Shown: positions 22,136-33,723, numbered from the stretch's first letter. The stretch: DNA of 64,000 nucleotides from Synanceia verrucosa (GCA_029721515.1 CM056559.1:16578501-16642500); one strand, 5' to 3'. Notes: generated by a model not told the origin, from the sequence alone. Made by a program: numbers and translations.

Positions 22136-22880
22136 TTAATCACACTACATGAAAACTCAATTATTTTGCCAGCCTCAATATAAATCTTCATACGCATGCA
22201 TGTTTGTTTTCCTCGTCTCTCTCTACCAAACAGGCTGGATGACAAGAGGTTCACTCTGTGAATCTTTCTCAACACCAGGGCATATTGGTTCCATAGAGAA
22301 TGAACAGACTAAACTCTCCCGTCAGTCATCCAGTCTCTTTGTCTCAGTAGGGGAAAAGGGGAAGCAGCTGTGGCAGGTGAGCCTGGTGAGGAGTCTAGAG
22401 CAAGGTAATGAGGAGAAATTCGTTGGAATAATAAAACCATGGTTTCAAAGCTGAATACCACAGTATTTAACGTTAAATACTCTTGAGAAATGAAATTTTA
22501 TTGTGGGAATGCTGTTCATTTATTCAACAACTTCAACCATTTCTTAAGTGCGTTTTTTTGGACTTTAACTACTTCAGTATACTTTCAGCTACGGAAACAA
22601 TTCACTATCAAGCTATTCAGCTTTTTCAGAAAATGTGCTGTATGTTTTCTCATTTCAACTATTTATATATTTTTTAAAATATTCAGCTTTATTCATGTAT
22701 TTTTTACAATGCAACTCAATGAAGAAATTTACCTGACTACATCATCATCAACAACATCATCATCATTTTCAGACTATGCAAACCCTCAAAAATCAGTTTA
22801 CATGGGTGTGTATTGCATGGAATGTTCAGGGCTAGAGTGGGGGCAGAGTGGAGAGCAGTTTCAAAAATGTCAGAAAAGAT
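22136..22880. other. Unassigned AT-rich sequence with ATC run
   Basis: Contains a short ATC trinucleotide run (22739-22770). No coding motif or transposon end recognised. Confidence 0.5.
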
Positions 22881-23330
22881 ATTTTGAAATCGCAATTGTG
22901 AGGGCTCCGTACACCCCACCGACATCATTTTTACAGCAAAATTTAAAAAATTCGTCCCAATCGTAGCGATGTGCCTCTGCTGTTTGTGAGATTTATAGTT
23001 TTTGCTCTGTGGTCCTAATTAGGGCAAAATCTCCAAATTTCCCTCCATATGGCCCAATGTTAATTTTCAGAGGAAAAAAAAACTCAAAAAGGAGCGAATC
23101 CTCTATATGGAAAACTGCCGTTGTCGCCCTTCTGAGTGGGGTAAAGACACAAAATTTTGACCGCTGCGACCCTCACAAACTCCTTCTGCCTCACGTTCAA
23201 AAACCAAAGCCGCACTCATTACGATTTTTGATTTATAGAGAAGAGATCGACATGGTCCAACTCAGCTCAAATGAATGGGAGCCATGGAAACAGCCCAGCT
23301 GGGAGCGTGTGGCAGTTGAACTGGAGTGAC
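22881..23330. repeat. Unclassified dispersed-repeat-like segment
   Basis: The style of this segment (AGGGCTCCGTACACCCCACC, GCGATGTGCCTCTGCTG, TAATTAGGGCAAAATCTCC) resembles non-coding interiors of fish repeats, but no second copy is in the window, so this is a weak call. Confidence 0.25.
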
Positions 23331-23850
23331 CCTGCCTGTGATTGGATGTTGGTGCGTGTCTATAAGTGTCAATCAAAGGTGGGGCTATCCACATAGACAC
23401 ATACATAGATTCATAGAGTTTAGATGATTATATGATACAGGCTTCTGATTGCTCAATGCCAATGATACACAGAGTGGATGACATTATCAATCACACACAC
23501 ACACACCCACAGAGGAGTAACTGTTTCCTCTTCCTCACAGGAAGCTGTGGCTATGACTGGCCTTTCAAAATAAAAGCCCCAAACTGATTTAATCTTCACA
23601 GGAAACAAGGTCAAGCACTCACAAAGTGCTTGCTTCGGGGTGTTTTTTTTTTTGCAACATGATTCTGGGACAGGCATGCTCGTAGTGCGTGCGTCAGTGT
23701 GTTTGTAATTTTAATCTTAAACTATCAATGATATTCACACAAATCATAGTCATTCATACATTTCCAACTATTTATCCAACTTTACTCCATTCAAACAGAT
23801 TAAACTCAGCATTAATAAATTAGCTTAAAATCCTTTTCATCCAATTTTTA
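23331..23850. other. Unassigned sequence with CA repeat
   Basis: Contains a short CA microsatellite (23490-23507) and a poly(T) run (23641-23653). Nothing else supportable. Confidence 0.5.
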
Positions 23851-23854
23851 CTCA

Positions 23855-24065
23855 TTAATACTTTAACAGCATTCAACTTTTAACTTAAATTCACATCCAA
23901 CATCCAAGTTTGAAATTAAGTCAAACATTTTGAACATTCAACTTTAAAATTTCATTCCAAAATTTTCAACATTCAAATTTTGAATTAAATTCACACATTT
24001 TCAACATTCAAATTTTAAATTGACATTCAAAACATTCAACCCAGCATTAGCAGATTTAGCTTAAT
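23855..24065. repeat. Degenerate CATTCAAATTTTAAATT tandem repeat
   Basis: About eight imperfect units of 20-30 bp built on ACATTCAAATTTT(G/A)AATTAA and CACACATTTTCAAC. Very AT-rich, with no coding potential. Confidence 0.7.
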
Positions 24066-24985
24066 CTAAGCAGCATTCAGCATTAGCAGCGTAGCTTCAG
24101 CTGACAGTATCCCCACACATTTTCAGCAGGTAATGCATTATCTAGTTGCTTTTGAAAATGTGTACTTGCATTATTATGCCCTATTATCATTACATAAGTG
24201 AAAAAATGGTCTCAAAATAATGATGACAATAATATTGTTTGTCAGCAACAAGTTGCGGGACAATATATCATCCAGCAAAATGTATTATCGTGACAGGCAT
24301 ACTTGTCATGTAATGATTTGCTGACTAATCAATGACTCAACTAATCATTCCTGCTCTAGAGCAGCATCTAATCGGTCTCCTACAGCTGTGGTATGATGTG
24401 CACTGTGGGTACTCGACTGGGAACACCTGAGGATCCCTCATGAGTCGCCGGGGCAGTGAGTTGAGTTCAAGTCTAAAACTCATTAGTTCCAGCACTTTAT
24501 AATCGTTTACAAACAAACAGGCAAACATCCAAGATTAATGGCAGTTCAGCAGCTGAGAAAAAGAAGCCTCTGATTTAGAGCTAACACACAGCCTCAGTTG
24601 TGGGAGCGCTACGAACAGACTGACCGTTATTTTGCCTCTGTCTAAAGCAGTTGTTCAGCTTGTCCATCGCTCTTTTGTCATTTCTCTCCACCTTCTCTTT
24701 AGTCCTTCTATCTACAGCTACCAATGAAGGGGGGGTTGTCATGGCAGCAGATGCCAGGGACCCTCTGGCCAGTGCCACTGTCTGCATTCCAGCATCCAAA
24801 CACTGCCAACTGCAATAACAGTCAGTAACAGACAATGACTGACTACAATGACTGACTGCCCCCTTCACCATTTAATGGTTTGGCAATGACATCATCATTC
24901 CTCCTCCAGTTCACGAGTCAACAGCCTGACAGTGTTTGCGATTCACTTCAAATGGGTAATATATAAGTTAATAATAATATAAGTT
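24066..24985. other. Unassigned sequence
   Basis: A minus-strand frame (24581-24871) contains residues VAVDRRTKEKVERNDKRAMD and runs to a stop, but no splice site or family match supports it. Nothing else was recognised. Confidence 0.4.
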
Positions 24986-25208
24986 ACCTCCCACCATCCA
25001 AAAACATGCATCGGGATAAGGTTAACTGGCTAATTTAAATTGCCCGTAGGTGTGAATGTGAGTGTGAGTGGTTGTCTGTCTCTATGTGCCCTGCTATGAG
25101 GTGGCGACTTGTCCAGGGTGTACCCTGCCTTCCGCCCTAAGACAGCTGGGATAGGCTCCAGCCCCCCTGCGACCCTATGAGGATAAGCGGTAATAATGGA
25201 TGGATAAA
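24986..25208 (+). mobile_element. tRNA-derived SINE, 3' part
   Basis: CCTCCCACCATCCAAAAACATGC start, AATTGCCCGTAGGTGTGAAT, GTCCAGGGTGTACCCTGCCT, and the end GATAAGCGGTAATAATGGATGGATA (each given in part). The 5' tRNA-like head is absent. Confidence 0.8.
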
Positions 25209-25249
25209 CGGTGTAGTTCATCTAGCCACACATCATTTCTAAAAATGAC

Positions 25250-25416
25250 TGTGGCTGTGGTGGTGCAGTTGGTAGCACTGTCGCCTCACAGCAGGAAGGT
25301 ACAAGGTTCGAGTCCCAGCCTGGGGCCGTTCTGTGTGGAGTTTGCATGTTCGCCCTGTGTTTATTGGCTAATTTAAATTGCCCGCAGGTGTGAATGAGTG
25401 GTTGTCTGTCTCTATT
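25250..25416 (+). mobile_element. tRNA-derived SINE, 5' half (split by insertion)
   Basis: Head GGCTGTGGTGGTGCAGTTGG with B-box GGTTCGAGTCC, reading to GGTTGTCTGTCTCTAT at 25416. The SINE resumes at 27169 with CTATGTGCCCTGCGATG, so the DNA transposon at 25417-27168 is inserted in it, with CTAT repeated at both junctions. Confidence 0.8.
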
Positions 25417-25749
25417 ACCCGTTTTCCACCGGGGTGGTTCCAGGGCTAGTCCGGAACCAGAGCCTGACTTAGCACCACTTCTTTGTGTTTCCACAGCCTA
25501 AGCACCGGCCCCTGGTGCTTCAAACTGGGGCCAGGCAAGCACCAAGTCTTTGCTGGTCCAGAGCTAAACACCGATTACGTTGGGGGGTTTGGGGCGGGGT
25601 TATTTGTAACCAACAAGAACGGAGTAAATACTTCCTGGTTCGATCGCAAATGAAATGTATTGAAAGCACTCCCGGGACGCACAAAGTTTTGCACAAACTG
25701 TTGCTTACTGAAATCCAGAATAATACTGTCCCACCAGTACTGTGATCGT

Positions 25750-26745
25750 GGATGTGCCCAGGTAATAGGCGACCTTCGTCTTACTGGCAGCCACGATACA
25801 ATCTGTTCTCAAACCGCTGCTCAGATTACTCAGAGCCGCTGCTCGGAGTAATTACAACGGTGAGCAGTAACAGCTATACAGTGTTATATTTGTGCCACAG
25901 GGTTTATAAAAGTAGAATGGAAGCTAAAGCTTTCAGTTATCAAGCTCCTCTTCTGTGGAACCAACTCCCTCTTTCAGTCCAGGAGGCAGACACCATCCCC
26001 TTATTTAAGAGTAGGCTTAAGACTTTCCTTTTTGATAGTGCTTATAGTTAGGACTGATCCAAGGCTGACTCAGGCTGCCTTGGATCAATCCTTAGTTATG
26101 CTGCTATAGGTCTAAACTGCCGGGGGACTTCCTCTGACACACTGAGCTTCTCCTCTTCTTTATTTGGATGCCTCCATTAAGTCATTTTCAACTCATCTTC
26201 TTTCCCAGAGTCCCTGTGCTCTTAGCTCCCAGGTGTCCGCGAGCTGAGGCTACTTGGTGGGAAGGAGGTGGTGTCATCCAGGCTTCATCTGTCGTGATGG
26301 TGGTGAGATGGAGAAGAGGCGATGCTGCTCAGGTTGTATCTGTTAGAGTAGCGGAGAAGAGGATGTGTTTACTCTTCCTCCCTTTAACACATGCTGCAGA
26401 TTATTTTTGTGCCTCGTAGTCCCTGTGCATTCTCATCTCACAGGTATCCATGGATCCAGTCTACCTGGCGAAGCAGAGGTTGTGCAGACCAGTCAGGCTT
26501 CATCTTCTGGTGCCGAGTGACGTGGTGGTGACGAGGTCATCTTGCGGAGGCTTCTCCTGTTTCTCCTGAGGTTTCTTCCGTTTCTTTTTCCCTGTTAAAA
26601 GGGTTTTTTTTGGGGGAGTTTTTCCTTAGTCGATGTGAGGGTCATTTGTAAAGGACAGAGAGTGTCATATCCTGTACAGATTGTAAAGCCCAATGGGGCA
26701 AATTCATAATTTGTGATATTGGGCTACACAAATAAACTTGACTTG
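25750..26745 (+). pseudogene. 5'-truncated L2-like LINE (RT C-terminus and 3' UTR)
   Basis: The frame around 25895-26051 encodes the C-terminal end of an L2/CR1-group reverse transcriptase: FSYQAPLLWNQLPLSVQEAD then TIPLFKSRLKTFLFDSAYS. The 3' UTR ends with the well-known fish L2 block GATTGTAAAGCCCAATGGGG, TTGTGATATTGGGCTACAC and AAATAAACTTGACTTGACAT. The first part (25750-25890) is only loosely supported. It lacks endonuclease and RT core, so it is a dead insertion. Confidence 0.85.
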
Positions 26746-26902
26746 ACATTCCTGAGCGAACAAAGACAGATTGTGAGCAAACAAATGCAGATCTGAGCAC
26801 AGAAATATATCCTGTTTAGTAAAATGCCACAATCACAGCTGAGTCTCAGTGTTTCTCCTGCTCATGCATTTGCTCTCTCAAAATCTTTGCTCAGGAATGT
26901 GG
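26746..26902. mobile_element. Palindromic MITE, 157 bp
   Basis: ACATTCCTGAGCGAACAAAG at the left and CTTTGCTCAGGAATGT at the right are inverted repeats, with further inner pairing (CAAATGCAGATCTGAGC / GCTCATGCATTTGCTC). It directly abuts the L2 tail. Confidence 0.7.
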
Positions 26903-27168
26903 CACAAATATAAAGCCATACAGTTAGTTTTGTCGGTTCTGGATTTTTTTTTTTTTTTTGCAAAGCAGTGTTTTGATTGGGCACTGCACAAGCTTTGCCG
27001 GGTGAAAACGATAATGCAGTGACGTAATGATGTTTTGCAGTGACGTAATGACGTGGCTCTGCCTGGGTTCCTTGCCAGTTGAAAAATGACTTGTGCTCAG
27101 GAGGAACGCAAGTTGAACCAACTAAGCACCAGCACCGAATTAGCACCAGGTTCCTTTTGGTGGAAAGG

Positions 27169-27304
27169 TCTATGTGCCCTGCGATGAACCGGCAACTTGT
27201 CCAGGGTGTACCCTGCCCTTTGCTTTAGAATAGCTGGATAGGCTCCAGCCTCCCGCGACCCTATGTGAGGATAAGCGGTAGAAAATGGATGTATAGATGG
27301 ATGA
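27169..27304 (+). mobile_element. tRNA-derived SINE, 3' half (split by insertion)
   Basis: Continues the SINE of 25250-25416: CTATGTGCCCTGCGATG, GTCCAGGGTGTACCCTGCCC, GGATAAGCGGTAGAAAATGG, ending ATGGATG. Confidence 0.8.
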
Positions 27305-27423
27305 CTGTGGCTGAAGGTTATCCTTCTGCCATCTGTAGCTCTGAAGCCTGAGTTGATTTTCATGGCTTTGTGACATGACTTGATGTCACAAAGAAACGCA
27401 GCAGTTTGGAAAATGCATAGACA

Positions 27424-29000
27424 TAGGGCTGGGCGATATGGCTGAAAACTGTATCATGATATAAGTGTTTCCTATCAGTCGATATCGATAATTATTGATT
27501 TTTTTCAAGGACATGGGGAAAAAATTTACATTAAACCCTTTCATTGTAAACTTAACCTTCCTGAGGTATCAATCTGTACAAACAGTGAAAAGAAATGTCA
27601 TCACAAACATGAAAAACCCTCAAATGTACAGTTAAATCTTAATGAAAATTTAAATTACAATGGATACTTAATTATGTCTTCACATTAAGGTGCAAAAATA
27701 AACGTTAAAGAAATGCTTAACAAAAGGTGCATAAATGTTTTAACATCTGTGAGACTACGGTGGTCTGCCTAAGAGCCTCAGAGAACTTTTTGCAAGCACT
27801 GGTTAGTAATATATTTACCATTAATGCCTGCTTTCGCTAATTTGCATCAAACCTGTATTTCTGTTGCTATAGACAAATTTACAATTAGCATCAGTTTGAA
27901 AGCAAAAACAATTATTTTTTTTACATAATTGCAAATAAATTCGGACACCAAGGGGATAAGACTAAAAAAACATTTATGATGTCAACCTGGAGGGAAGAGA
28001 TTGAAGAAGACGTAATACTTACGTTTAGAATACAGTTATTTGAAATAAGATTTCATTCATTTTATATTTGTGGTGGAGCAGCACACTTATATTGTTTCTA
28101 TTTTTCTATATTCTATTTTCTAAAACAATTGGGGGAGTTAAAAATTAATAATAAATGAATGAAAGACATTTTTTCTACCCATACCAAGCAGTAAAAAAAA
28201 AAAAAAAAAAAAAATGGCTTTAAAAAACAAAAATTTTGTGTACCTTTACAGACCTTGTATATATACAAACATATATGACTAAGGCAACCCCTGTCATACT
28301 GCAGTGAGTAAACAAAATGTAAAAGAGAATGCCACAGCTCAGTTGGTTGTTAGTCTCCTTTTAATTCATTTACAGCAACATCTGCTCATCTACAGCAACC
28401 TCACAGGGTAAAAACACCACGAGGAGACACTGGCTGTGCTCTTAATCTAATCATGATTCACTGTCAAGTAGTATTATTGCATATTACTGTGGAATACAAT
28501 GAAAGTGTGAGGAAGCTGTTTTTTGCTGGTGTTTAGTATGCATGACCACGCTCCTGGCTGAGGCATGGCAGCAGAGTGTTGATTCAGATCAAAGCTCGCT
28601 GCTGAGCTCAATTCACTCATTTATTCACAACTGCAGAGCTTACATCCTAATAGCCTTGGTTCCCTGATCTCTGCTGAAGGATGAGCACTCCTTTAACTTC
28701 GGCTCGTGATAGTTGGTCCTGCGTGAAGCTCATATTTCACACACACTCTCTTTGCTCTTCTGCTTTTACATAGCCATTTTCTGCTCTGCCACTCTGCTGC
28801 GAGCTCAGGCTAACTTCACCCTGTAGTGCTTTTTGTTTAGGTCGCTGACATGAAAAAATGTAAAAAATGAAATACAAAAAAAAAATACCCATGTTATTAT
28901 TATTATGAATCATTATTATCATTAGGCCACCATATTTTTAAAATTATTAAAAATTTAATGATAATCATCAAAAGAAAACAACTGGCTAGTAATTCATTAT
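27424..29000 (+). mobile_element. hAT-like element remnant
   Basis: Starts TAGGGCTGGGCGATATGGCT, a typical hAT TIR, followed by GATATCGATAATTATTG. Toward the right, 28870-28940 (ATTATTATGAATCATTATTATC, given in part, then ATTAGGCCACCAT) parallels the hAT intron at 14880-14930. This suggests a relative of that element, with its exon lost or hidden in the following N gap. Poly(A) run at 28193-28213. Right end uncertain. Confidence 0.4.
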
Positions 29001-29064
29001 CTTACAGGGCAAATCATGTTTCATGTTCTCAAGGACAAGTGGTTCAGATTGTCATCATGACTTA

Positions 29065-29564
29065 NNNNNNNNNNNNNNNNNNNNNNNNNNNNNNNNNNNN
29101 NNNNNNNNNNNNNNNNNNNNNNNNNNNNNNNNNNNNNNNNNNNNNNNNNNNNNNNNNNNNNNNNNNNNNNNNNNNNNNNNNNNNNNNNNNNNNNNNNNNN
29201 NNNNNNNNNNNNNNNNNNNNNNNNNNNNNNNNNNNNNNNNNNNNNNNNNNNNNNNNNNNNNNNNNNNNNNNNNNNNNNNNNNNNNNNNNNNNNNNNNNNN
29301 NNNNNNNNNNNNNNNNNNNNNNNNNNNNNNNNNNNNNNNNNNNNNNNNNNNNNNNNNNNNNNNNNNNNNNNNNNNNNNNNNNNNNNNNNNNNNNNNNNNN
29401 NNNNNNNNNNNNNNNNNNNNNNNNNNNNNNNNNNNNNNNNNNNNNNNNNNNNNNNNNNNNNNNNNNNNNNNNNNNNNNNNNNNNNNNNNNNNNNNNNNNN
29501 NNNNNNNNNNNNNNNNNNNNNNNNNNNNNNNNNNNNNNNNNNNNNNNNNNNNNNNNNNNNNNNN
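29065..29564. other. Assembly gap (500 N) at the inner end of the right arm
   Basis: Exactly 500 N. It hides the right arm's inner boundary and any part matching 8690 onward. Confidence 0.98.
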
Positions 29565-29866
29565 AGGTTGGAAGATGACAATAAAAAAAAATTGACTGAT
29601 GTTACCATTGGGACAATAGTAAATAACAAAATATGTACCGATCAACCAGGTTGCATGTTCGTCGTTTTACTAGCCACCTTATGCATGCAAATTACCGTTT
29701 TATGCTAACAGTGGCTAACGTTTGACTGACGCTGGCTAAGTTATTTGCTGTCTAAATGAAAATGACATGATGATTTAAAGGCTATTCTTCATTCCACTCA
29801 TTTTAGACTCTCACTTATTGAAATAAATACTGTATATTTTAACAGCACCTTTTCTGTGTTATGTAG

Positions 29867-30032
29867 AGGCATCACTCAATCTATGAAGAGGGTACAGGGC
29901 TTAACGTGGAATGCTGCACAACATTTTGTAAGCTGTTCCACTGCCCTCTTTGCCCCAAACACAAGCCGAGCCAAAGGGCAAAGCTTCAGCAGCACCTTGA
30001 TGTACATGTAAAGAATGCCATGACATACCAAG
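29867..30032 (+). CDS. C2H2 zinc-finger exon, right-arm copy
   Basis: Mirror copy of the left-arm exon, with the same acceptor (TGTTATGTAG before 29867) and donor (AG/GTATGG after 30032) and the same C-x2-C...H-x3-H finger. The 166-bp length and frame are preserved and I see no substitution relative to the left arm, although neighbouring parts of the arms differ. It follows the truncated inner terminal repeat (from 29565). Upstream coding sequence, if any, is hidden by the N gap. Confidence 0.55.
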
Positions 30033-30280
30033 GTATGGATTTGTGTGTGTGTGTCTTTGTGTACTCTTATGTCTTTTTATTGGCTAATTTAATTTTTTCT
30101 CTACTTGCTCTTAGACATAAATATCTACAGGTGGAATTTAAATTGATGACTTTAGATTACATTAACCACAATTACAGATTTTGAAGCCAACACCCAGAGA
30201 TATATTCTTTATTGATTCCAAATGTGCACATGCGCAATTTGGATTTGGTGATCAGGAAATGTGAGGACTGCTGAGGTCAC

Positions 30281-30975
30281 TTAAGGCCAATTTATAGTAC
30301 TCCGTAAAGTGCCGTACGTAGAGACGGAGAGCCCTCTCCGTCGCCGGAGAGCCTGACGGAGAGCCTCTCCGTCGTCTCCGGGCGCAGGAATTTTTTTTTA
30401 ACTGTCCGTCAATCCGTCAAGGGAAGACGGAGACGACAAGGGCTGTGATTGGTCCTCTAGTTACACCCTGCTGTGAAATGCAGCCCCTCTCCCTACACAG
30501 AAACAGACAGACAGGTGATCTGTGCAGCAGCGCGGACAGCACAGGAACTAAAGTATCGATTATCCTTGTGAAAGGCAAATCAAACACATTCAACCTGCTC
30601 AAAAAATCTATTTAATTCATTCAGTAATTATGGCTGGGGTATATTTACACAGAACATACCGAAAGTTGTTGGTTTGCGTTCGCTATTATCCGATTTTGTG
30701 TTGAAAAGAAAGAGGAAGAGGAGTTTTAAAGACTGAAAGCAACCAATGTTCTTCTCTTCCATCTCCTTCACAAATAATTAAATCATAAAATAGTATTTTC
30801 TCCTGCTTTTATCTGCGATATTAAGGCGAATTGCTTCACTTTCCGAGGGGGTGCATTTCACAGCAGGGCTGCACAACACGCATCATGACGGAGAAGTGTG
30901 AGGGCTCGAGGGGTCTCCGTAGCTACGGAGTCGGATGACGGATTACGCAGACGGAGAAGTATATTCCAGCCTTAA
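30281..30975 (+). mobile_element. 0.7-kb DNA transposon with TIRs, right-arm copy
   Basis: Mirror copy of 7282-7977 and nearly the same length. It begins TTAAGGCCAATTTATAGTAC and ends GAAGTATATTCCAGCCTTAA. CTCCGTC/GACGGAG motifs recur through the left third and near the right end. The CTCCGT-rich zone differs visibly between the arms, in contrast to the neighbouring zinc-finger exon. Confidence 0.6.
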
Positions 30976-31038
30976 CAAACTTGCATTTCGGTTCTCATTG
31001 GTGTTCATGTTCCAATACTGTTCTGAAAAGGTTTGTTG

Positions 31039-31128
31039 TAGGGCTGAGCAGTATGGACAGAATCATATCCCAAAATGAAATCTGAAATCTGACACAGTGT
31101 CACTGTATTGATATATTGCCTAGCTCTA
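31039..31128 (+). mobile_element. Miniature hAT-like element, right-arm copy
   Basis: Begins TAGGGCTGAGCAGTATGG and ends ATATTGCCTAGCTCTA, which are inverted relatives. It is the mirror of 7112-7213 and is adjacent to a poly(T) run at 31132-31149. Confidence 0.5.
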
Positions 31129-31599
31129 CATTCTTTTTTTTTTTTTTTACTGATGCAACCTAAACATAACAGCAAATTTGCACATCAACTTCCTGGTATC
31201 ATATATATTTAATAACATTGTACCATTATAAAATCTGCTTCTGTGTGACTGCATGGAAAGGTCCGTTCATGACCTAATTACTTGCATGGTGTGTACGGTG
31301 CATGTACAATACCATGTGTTGAATTGTAATTGTGATGTTTCACAGAGCACTGAGAGTGTGTTTGTGCACTAGTTACATATTCAGGACGGTTGCAGTGCTT
31401 TGACTCACTTTCCTGTTTTTCCTTGTGTTTCCTTTCCTTTTGATTTGGTCCTTTACCTTCTTCTAAGCCTCCATGAGGATTTCTGCCTCCGACAGGGAAA
31501 AGGATGCCGCTTTCTTTGCCATGGTGAATCTGTGATCGATCTCTGGGTCTATCTCTGGGCGTGCGTACACTTATCCTGGATAGGTTTCACCTGCCTTGA

Positions 31600-31733
31600 T
31601 GAATCAGTGTCCGCTCAGCCTGGCTTGGTCTTTGTGCAACAACCTGAGCCTGGACTCTCTTTTATTGGATTGGGTGAGCCCAGCTCAGTCACTTATCCTG
31701 GATGTCGGGATCCTGCTTTTGTGCAACAGGCCC
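31600..31733 (-). mobile_element. MITE-like end with GTTGCACAAA motif, right arm
   Basis: Mirror of 6466-6600. TGTGCAACAACC at about 31636 and TTTGTGCAACAGGCCC at about 31718-31733 are the inverted motif pair. There is no coding content. Confidence 0.35.
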
Positions 31734-32293
31734 TAGATCTTGAGCCAGTCAGTACCTTTGATCAGGGATGCTGACTGGAGGATTAACCTAACTGTCATGT
31801 GACTAGTTGACGATGACTTGAAGCTGGACCCTGGGAAAACAGGAATGTACAAAGTTGGTTTTGTTTTTCCTTTGAGAATACTATTACAGTGTCATTTTTT
31901 CAGTCCTTCCCTCAGTCAGCAATGTTTACTGAATGTGAATTTTATTCGTGTTCAGAATTTAGATCTATCTTAGCTCTATCAAGGTGGATGATTTAAAGGA
32001 CTGGCCCTGATCGGATCATTGTATTTGACTTTAAAAAGGAGGATTTGTGTTTTTACTTTTATGGAGAGGATCAAGTACCCTGTTTTGCAGCATCCTGAAG
32101 ATAGGGATGAGAAAGATGTTGAGATGGTAGGAATGTTGTGTTTTATACCAAGGTTATTCTGACGAAGCTCACTGGGAGTGTTCGTTTGCTACTTATGCTC
32201 TGCTATTTTTTTTATGTGAATAATAGTTTATGACACGTTGTACAGTAGTTTTGCTATAGAGGGCTATCTTTTTCCTCTTTGTCTTTCCCATAG

Positions 32294-32428
32294 GACGATC
32301 TTGGATCCAGGATCATTTCTGACTGCAGAAAGTCAGCAGAGTGGGTGGTTTTCACCCAAGGTGAAGTCGCCCAGTGCAGTCAGAATGGGAGAGGAGGAAA
32401 TGACAGAAGCAGCAAAGCAGAAAGATGA
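32294..32428 (+). pseudogene. Acidic terminal exon, right-arm copy (six 1-bp deletions)
   Basis: Mirror of 5728-5868, after the same acceptor (CTTTCCCATAG). It is 135 bp instead of 141. Comparing base by base shows six separate single-base losses (for example GACGCATC to GACGATC, CCAGGGATC to CCAGGATC, GAAAAGTC to GAAAGTC, AGCTCAG to AGTCAG). These scramble the frame. The change is either decay or consensus errors in this arm. Confidence 0.5.
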
Positions 32429-33171
32429 CTACCAGGAACCATTTAAGTTCAAGTTCTCCAATATCGAGAACATGTGGTGGTTTTGTGATGAGATTAGTGA
32501 CAAATCTGCATATGCAGAATGTAAAACGGAGTAGTAACAGTCAATAAAAGCTTGGCTGCAACCACCAGCCTACTTTTGACATCCACAGGAATGATTGAGG
32601 AAATTGGGTTTTTTTTTGTTTTTTTTTGTTCTGTGTGCCAGTTATAGTGATTACCTCATTGACTGATATCCAGAGCAGTTTCGGGTTCTGCAGGTGTACT
32701 TTTTGATATTATGAATTTTGAATTTCTGTAAAATAGATTGCAGTGCCTTTGTGAAACCATATAATTGTATAATGTCTCTGTATACTCAATTATTTTGCTT
32801 TGTAATGCGGTATTCAAAATCAGCAGTAATTGTTAACATTTAAGAAGGGGAAAAGAATGCTAATTTGTCATTTTATTGTAATTTTTATGTTTTTAAGTGA
32901 GCACTTCATAGACTATTTTCATTATACCATTACTTGGTTAGTACTTTTTTTTTTAGGAAAATAACAGTTTACATATACATACAGTACCACATTAATTTAT
33001 ATTATTTGTAAATAAACCTTTGTCTGTCTGTTGAAAACGTACAAACTGGCTTCTCTGGTTTCCTCTGTGGCTTGGGAGTGAGGAAGGTGTCCAATCATCC
33101 ATTTCATGCCCGAGGTTCGCCTAGCCAGGGCATAACAGTGATTACTGCAGTATATAACCCTCTGAGTACAC

Positions 33172-33543
33172 CCATCCATCCATCCATTTTCTACCGCTTA
33201 TCCTCACATAGGGTCGCGGGGGAGCTGGAGCCTATCCAAGCTATCTCAGGGTGAAAGGCAGGGTACACCCTGGACAAGTCTCCAGTTCATCACAGGACAC
33301 ATAGAGACAGACAAACACTCACACCCACATTCACACCTATGGGCAATTTAAATTAGTCAATTAGCCTAATCCCCATGCATGTTTTTGGATGGTGGGAAGA
33401 AGCCGGACTACCCGAAGAGAGTCCACGCAGACACATGGGAGAACATGCAAACTCCACACAGAATGGCCCTGGGCCGGGAATCGAACCCGTTACCTTCTTG
33501 CTGTGAGGCGACAGTGCTAACCACAACACCACCGTGCCGCCCG
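33172..33543 (-). mobile_element. tRNA-derived SINE, right-arm copy with perfect TSD
   Basis: Minus-strand SINE running from GGCGGCACGGTGGTGTTGTG at 33543 down to the CCATCCATCCATCC tail at 33172. It is flanked by a perfect 13-bp duplication CCTCTGAGTACAC (33159-33171 and 33544-33556). The equivalent flanks at the left-arm SINE show this insertion happened before the arms were duplicated. Confidence 0.85.
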
Positions 33544-33723
33544 CCTCTGAGTACACATTAACTTGTATTATTAAAGATATAGAACGTCTCTGAATAAATA
33601 CATTTTCCTTTAAGCACAACGTTTTTATATGGACTAATGTCACTAAAGTATAGGATATTAATGAATTTTATTTTAACACTTGATGAAGGCTATAATAATG
33701 CTGGTAGACTTATGCAACGTAGA

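Larger units (their letters stand above)
25417..27168 (+). mobile_element. DNA transposon inserted in a SINE, itself hosting an L2 LINE
   Basis: Ends TACCCGTTTTCCACCGG...GGTTCC on the left and GGTTCCTTTTGGTGGAAAGG on the right, which are imperfect inverted repeats. GCACCAG/CTGGTGC motifs recur at both ends (25490-25550, 27120-27150). The host SINE continues on both sides with a 4-bp duplicate (CTAT). The interior is largely replaced by a truncated L2 LINE and a small MITE. No transposase was recognised. Confidence 0.65.

Noticed and set aside
23486..24060. CRISPR-like or satellite array in the CATTCAAATTTT region
   Set aside because: Units are imperfect, contiguous and AT-rich with no constant-length spacers; a simple decayed tandem repeat in a vertebrate genome.
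24581..24871. Minus-strand 96-codon frame as a host exon
   Set aside because: No convincing splice sites and no family motif.
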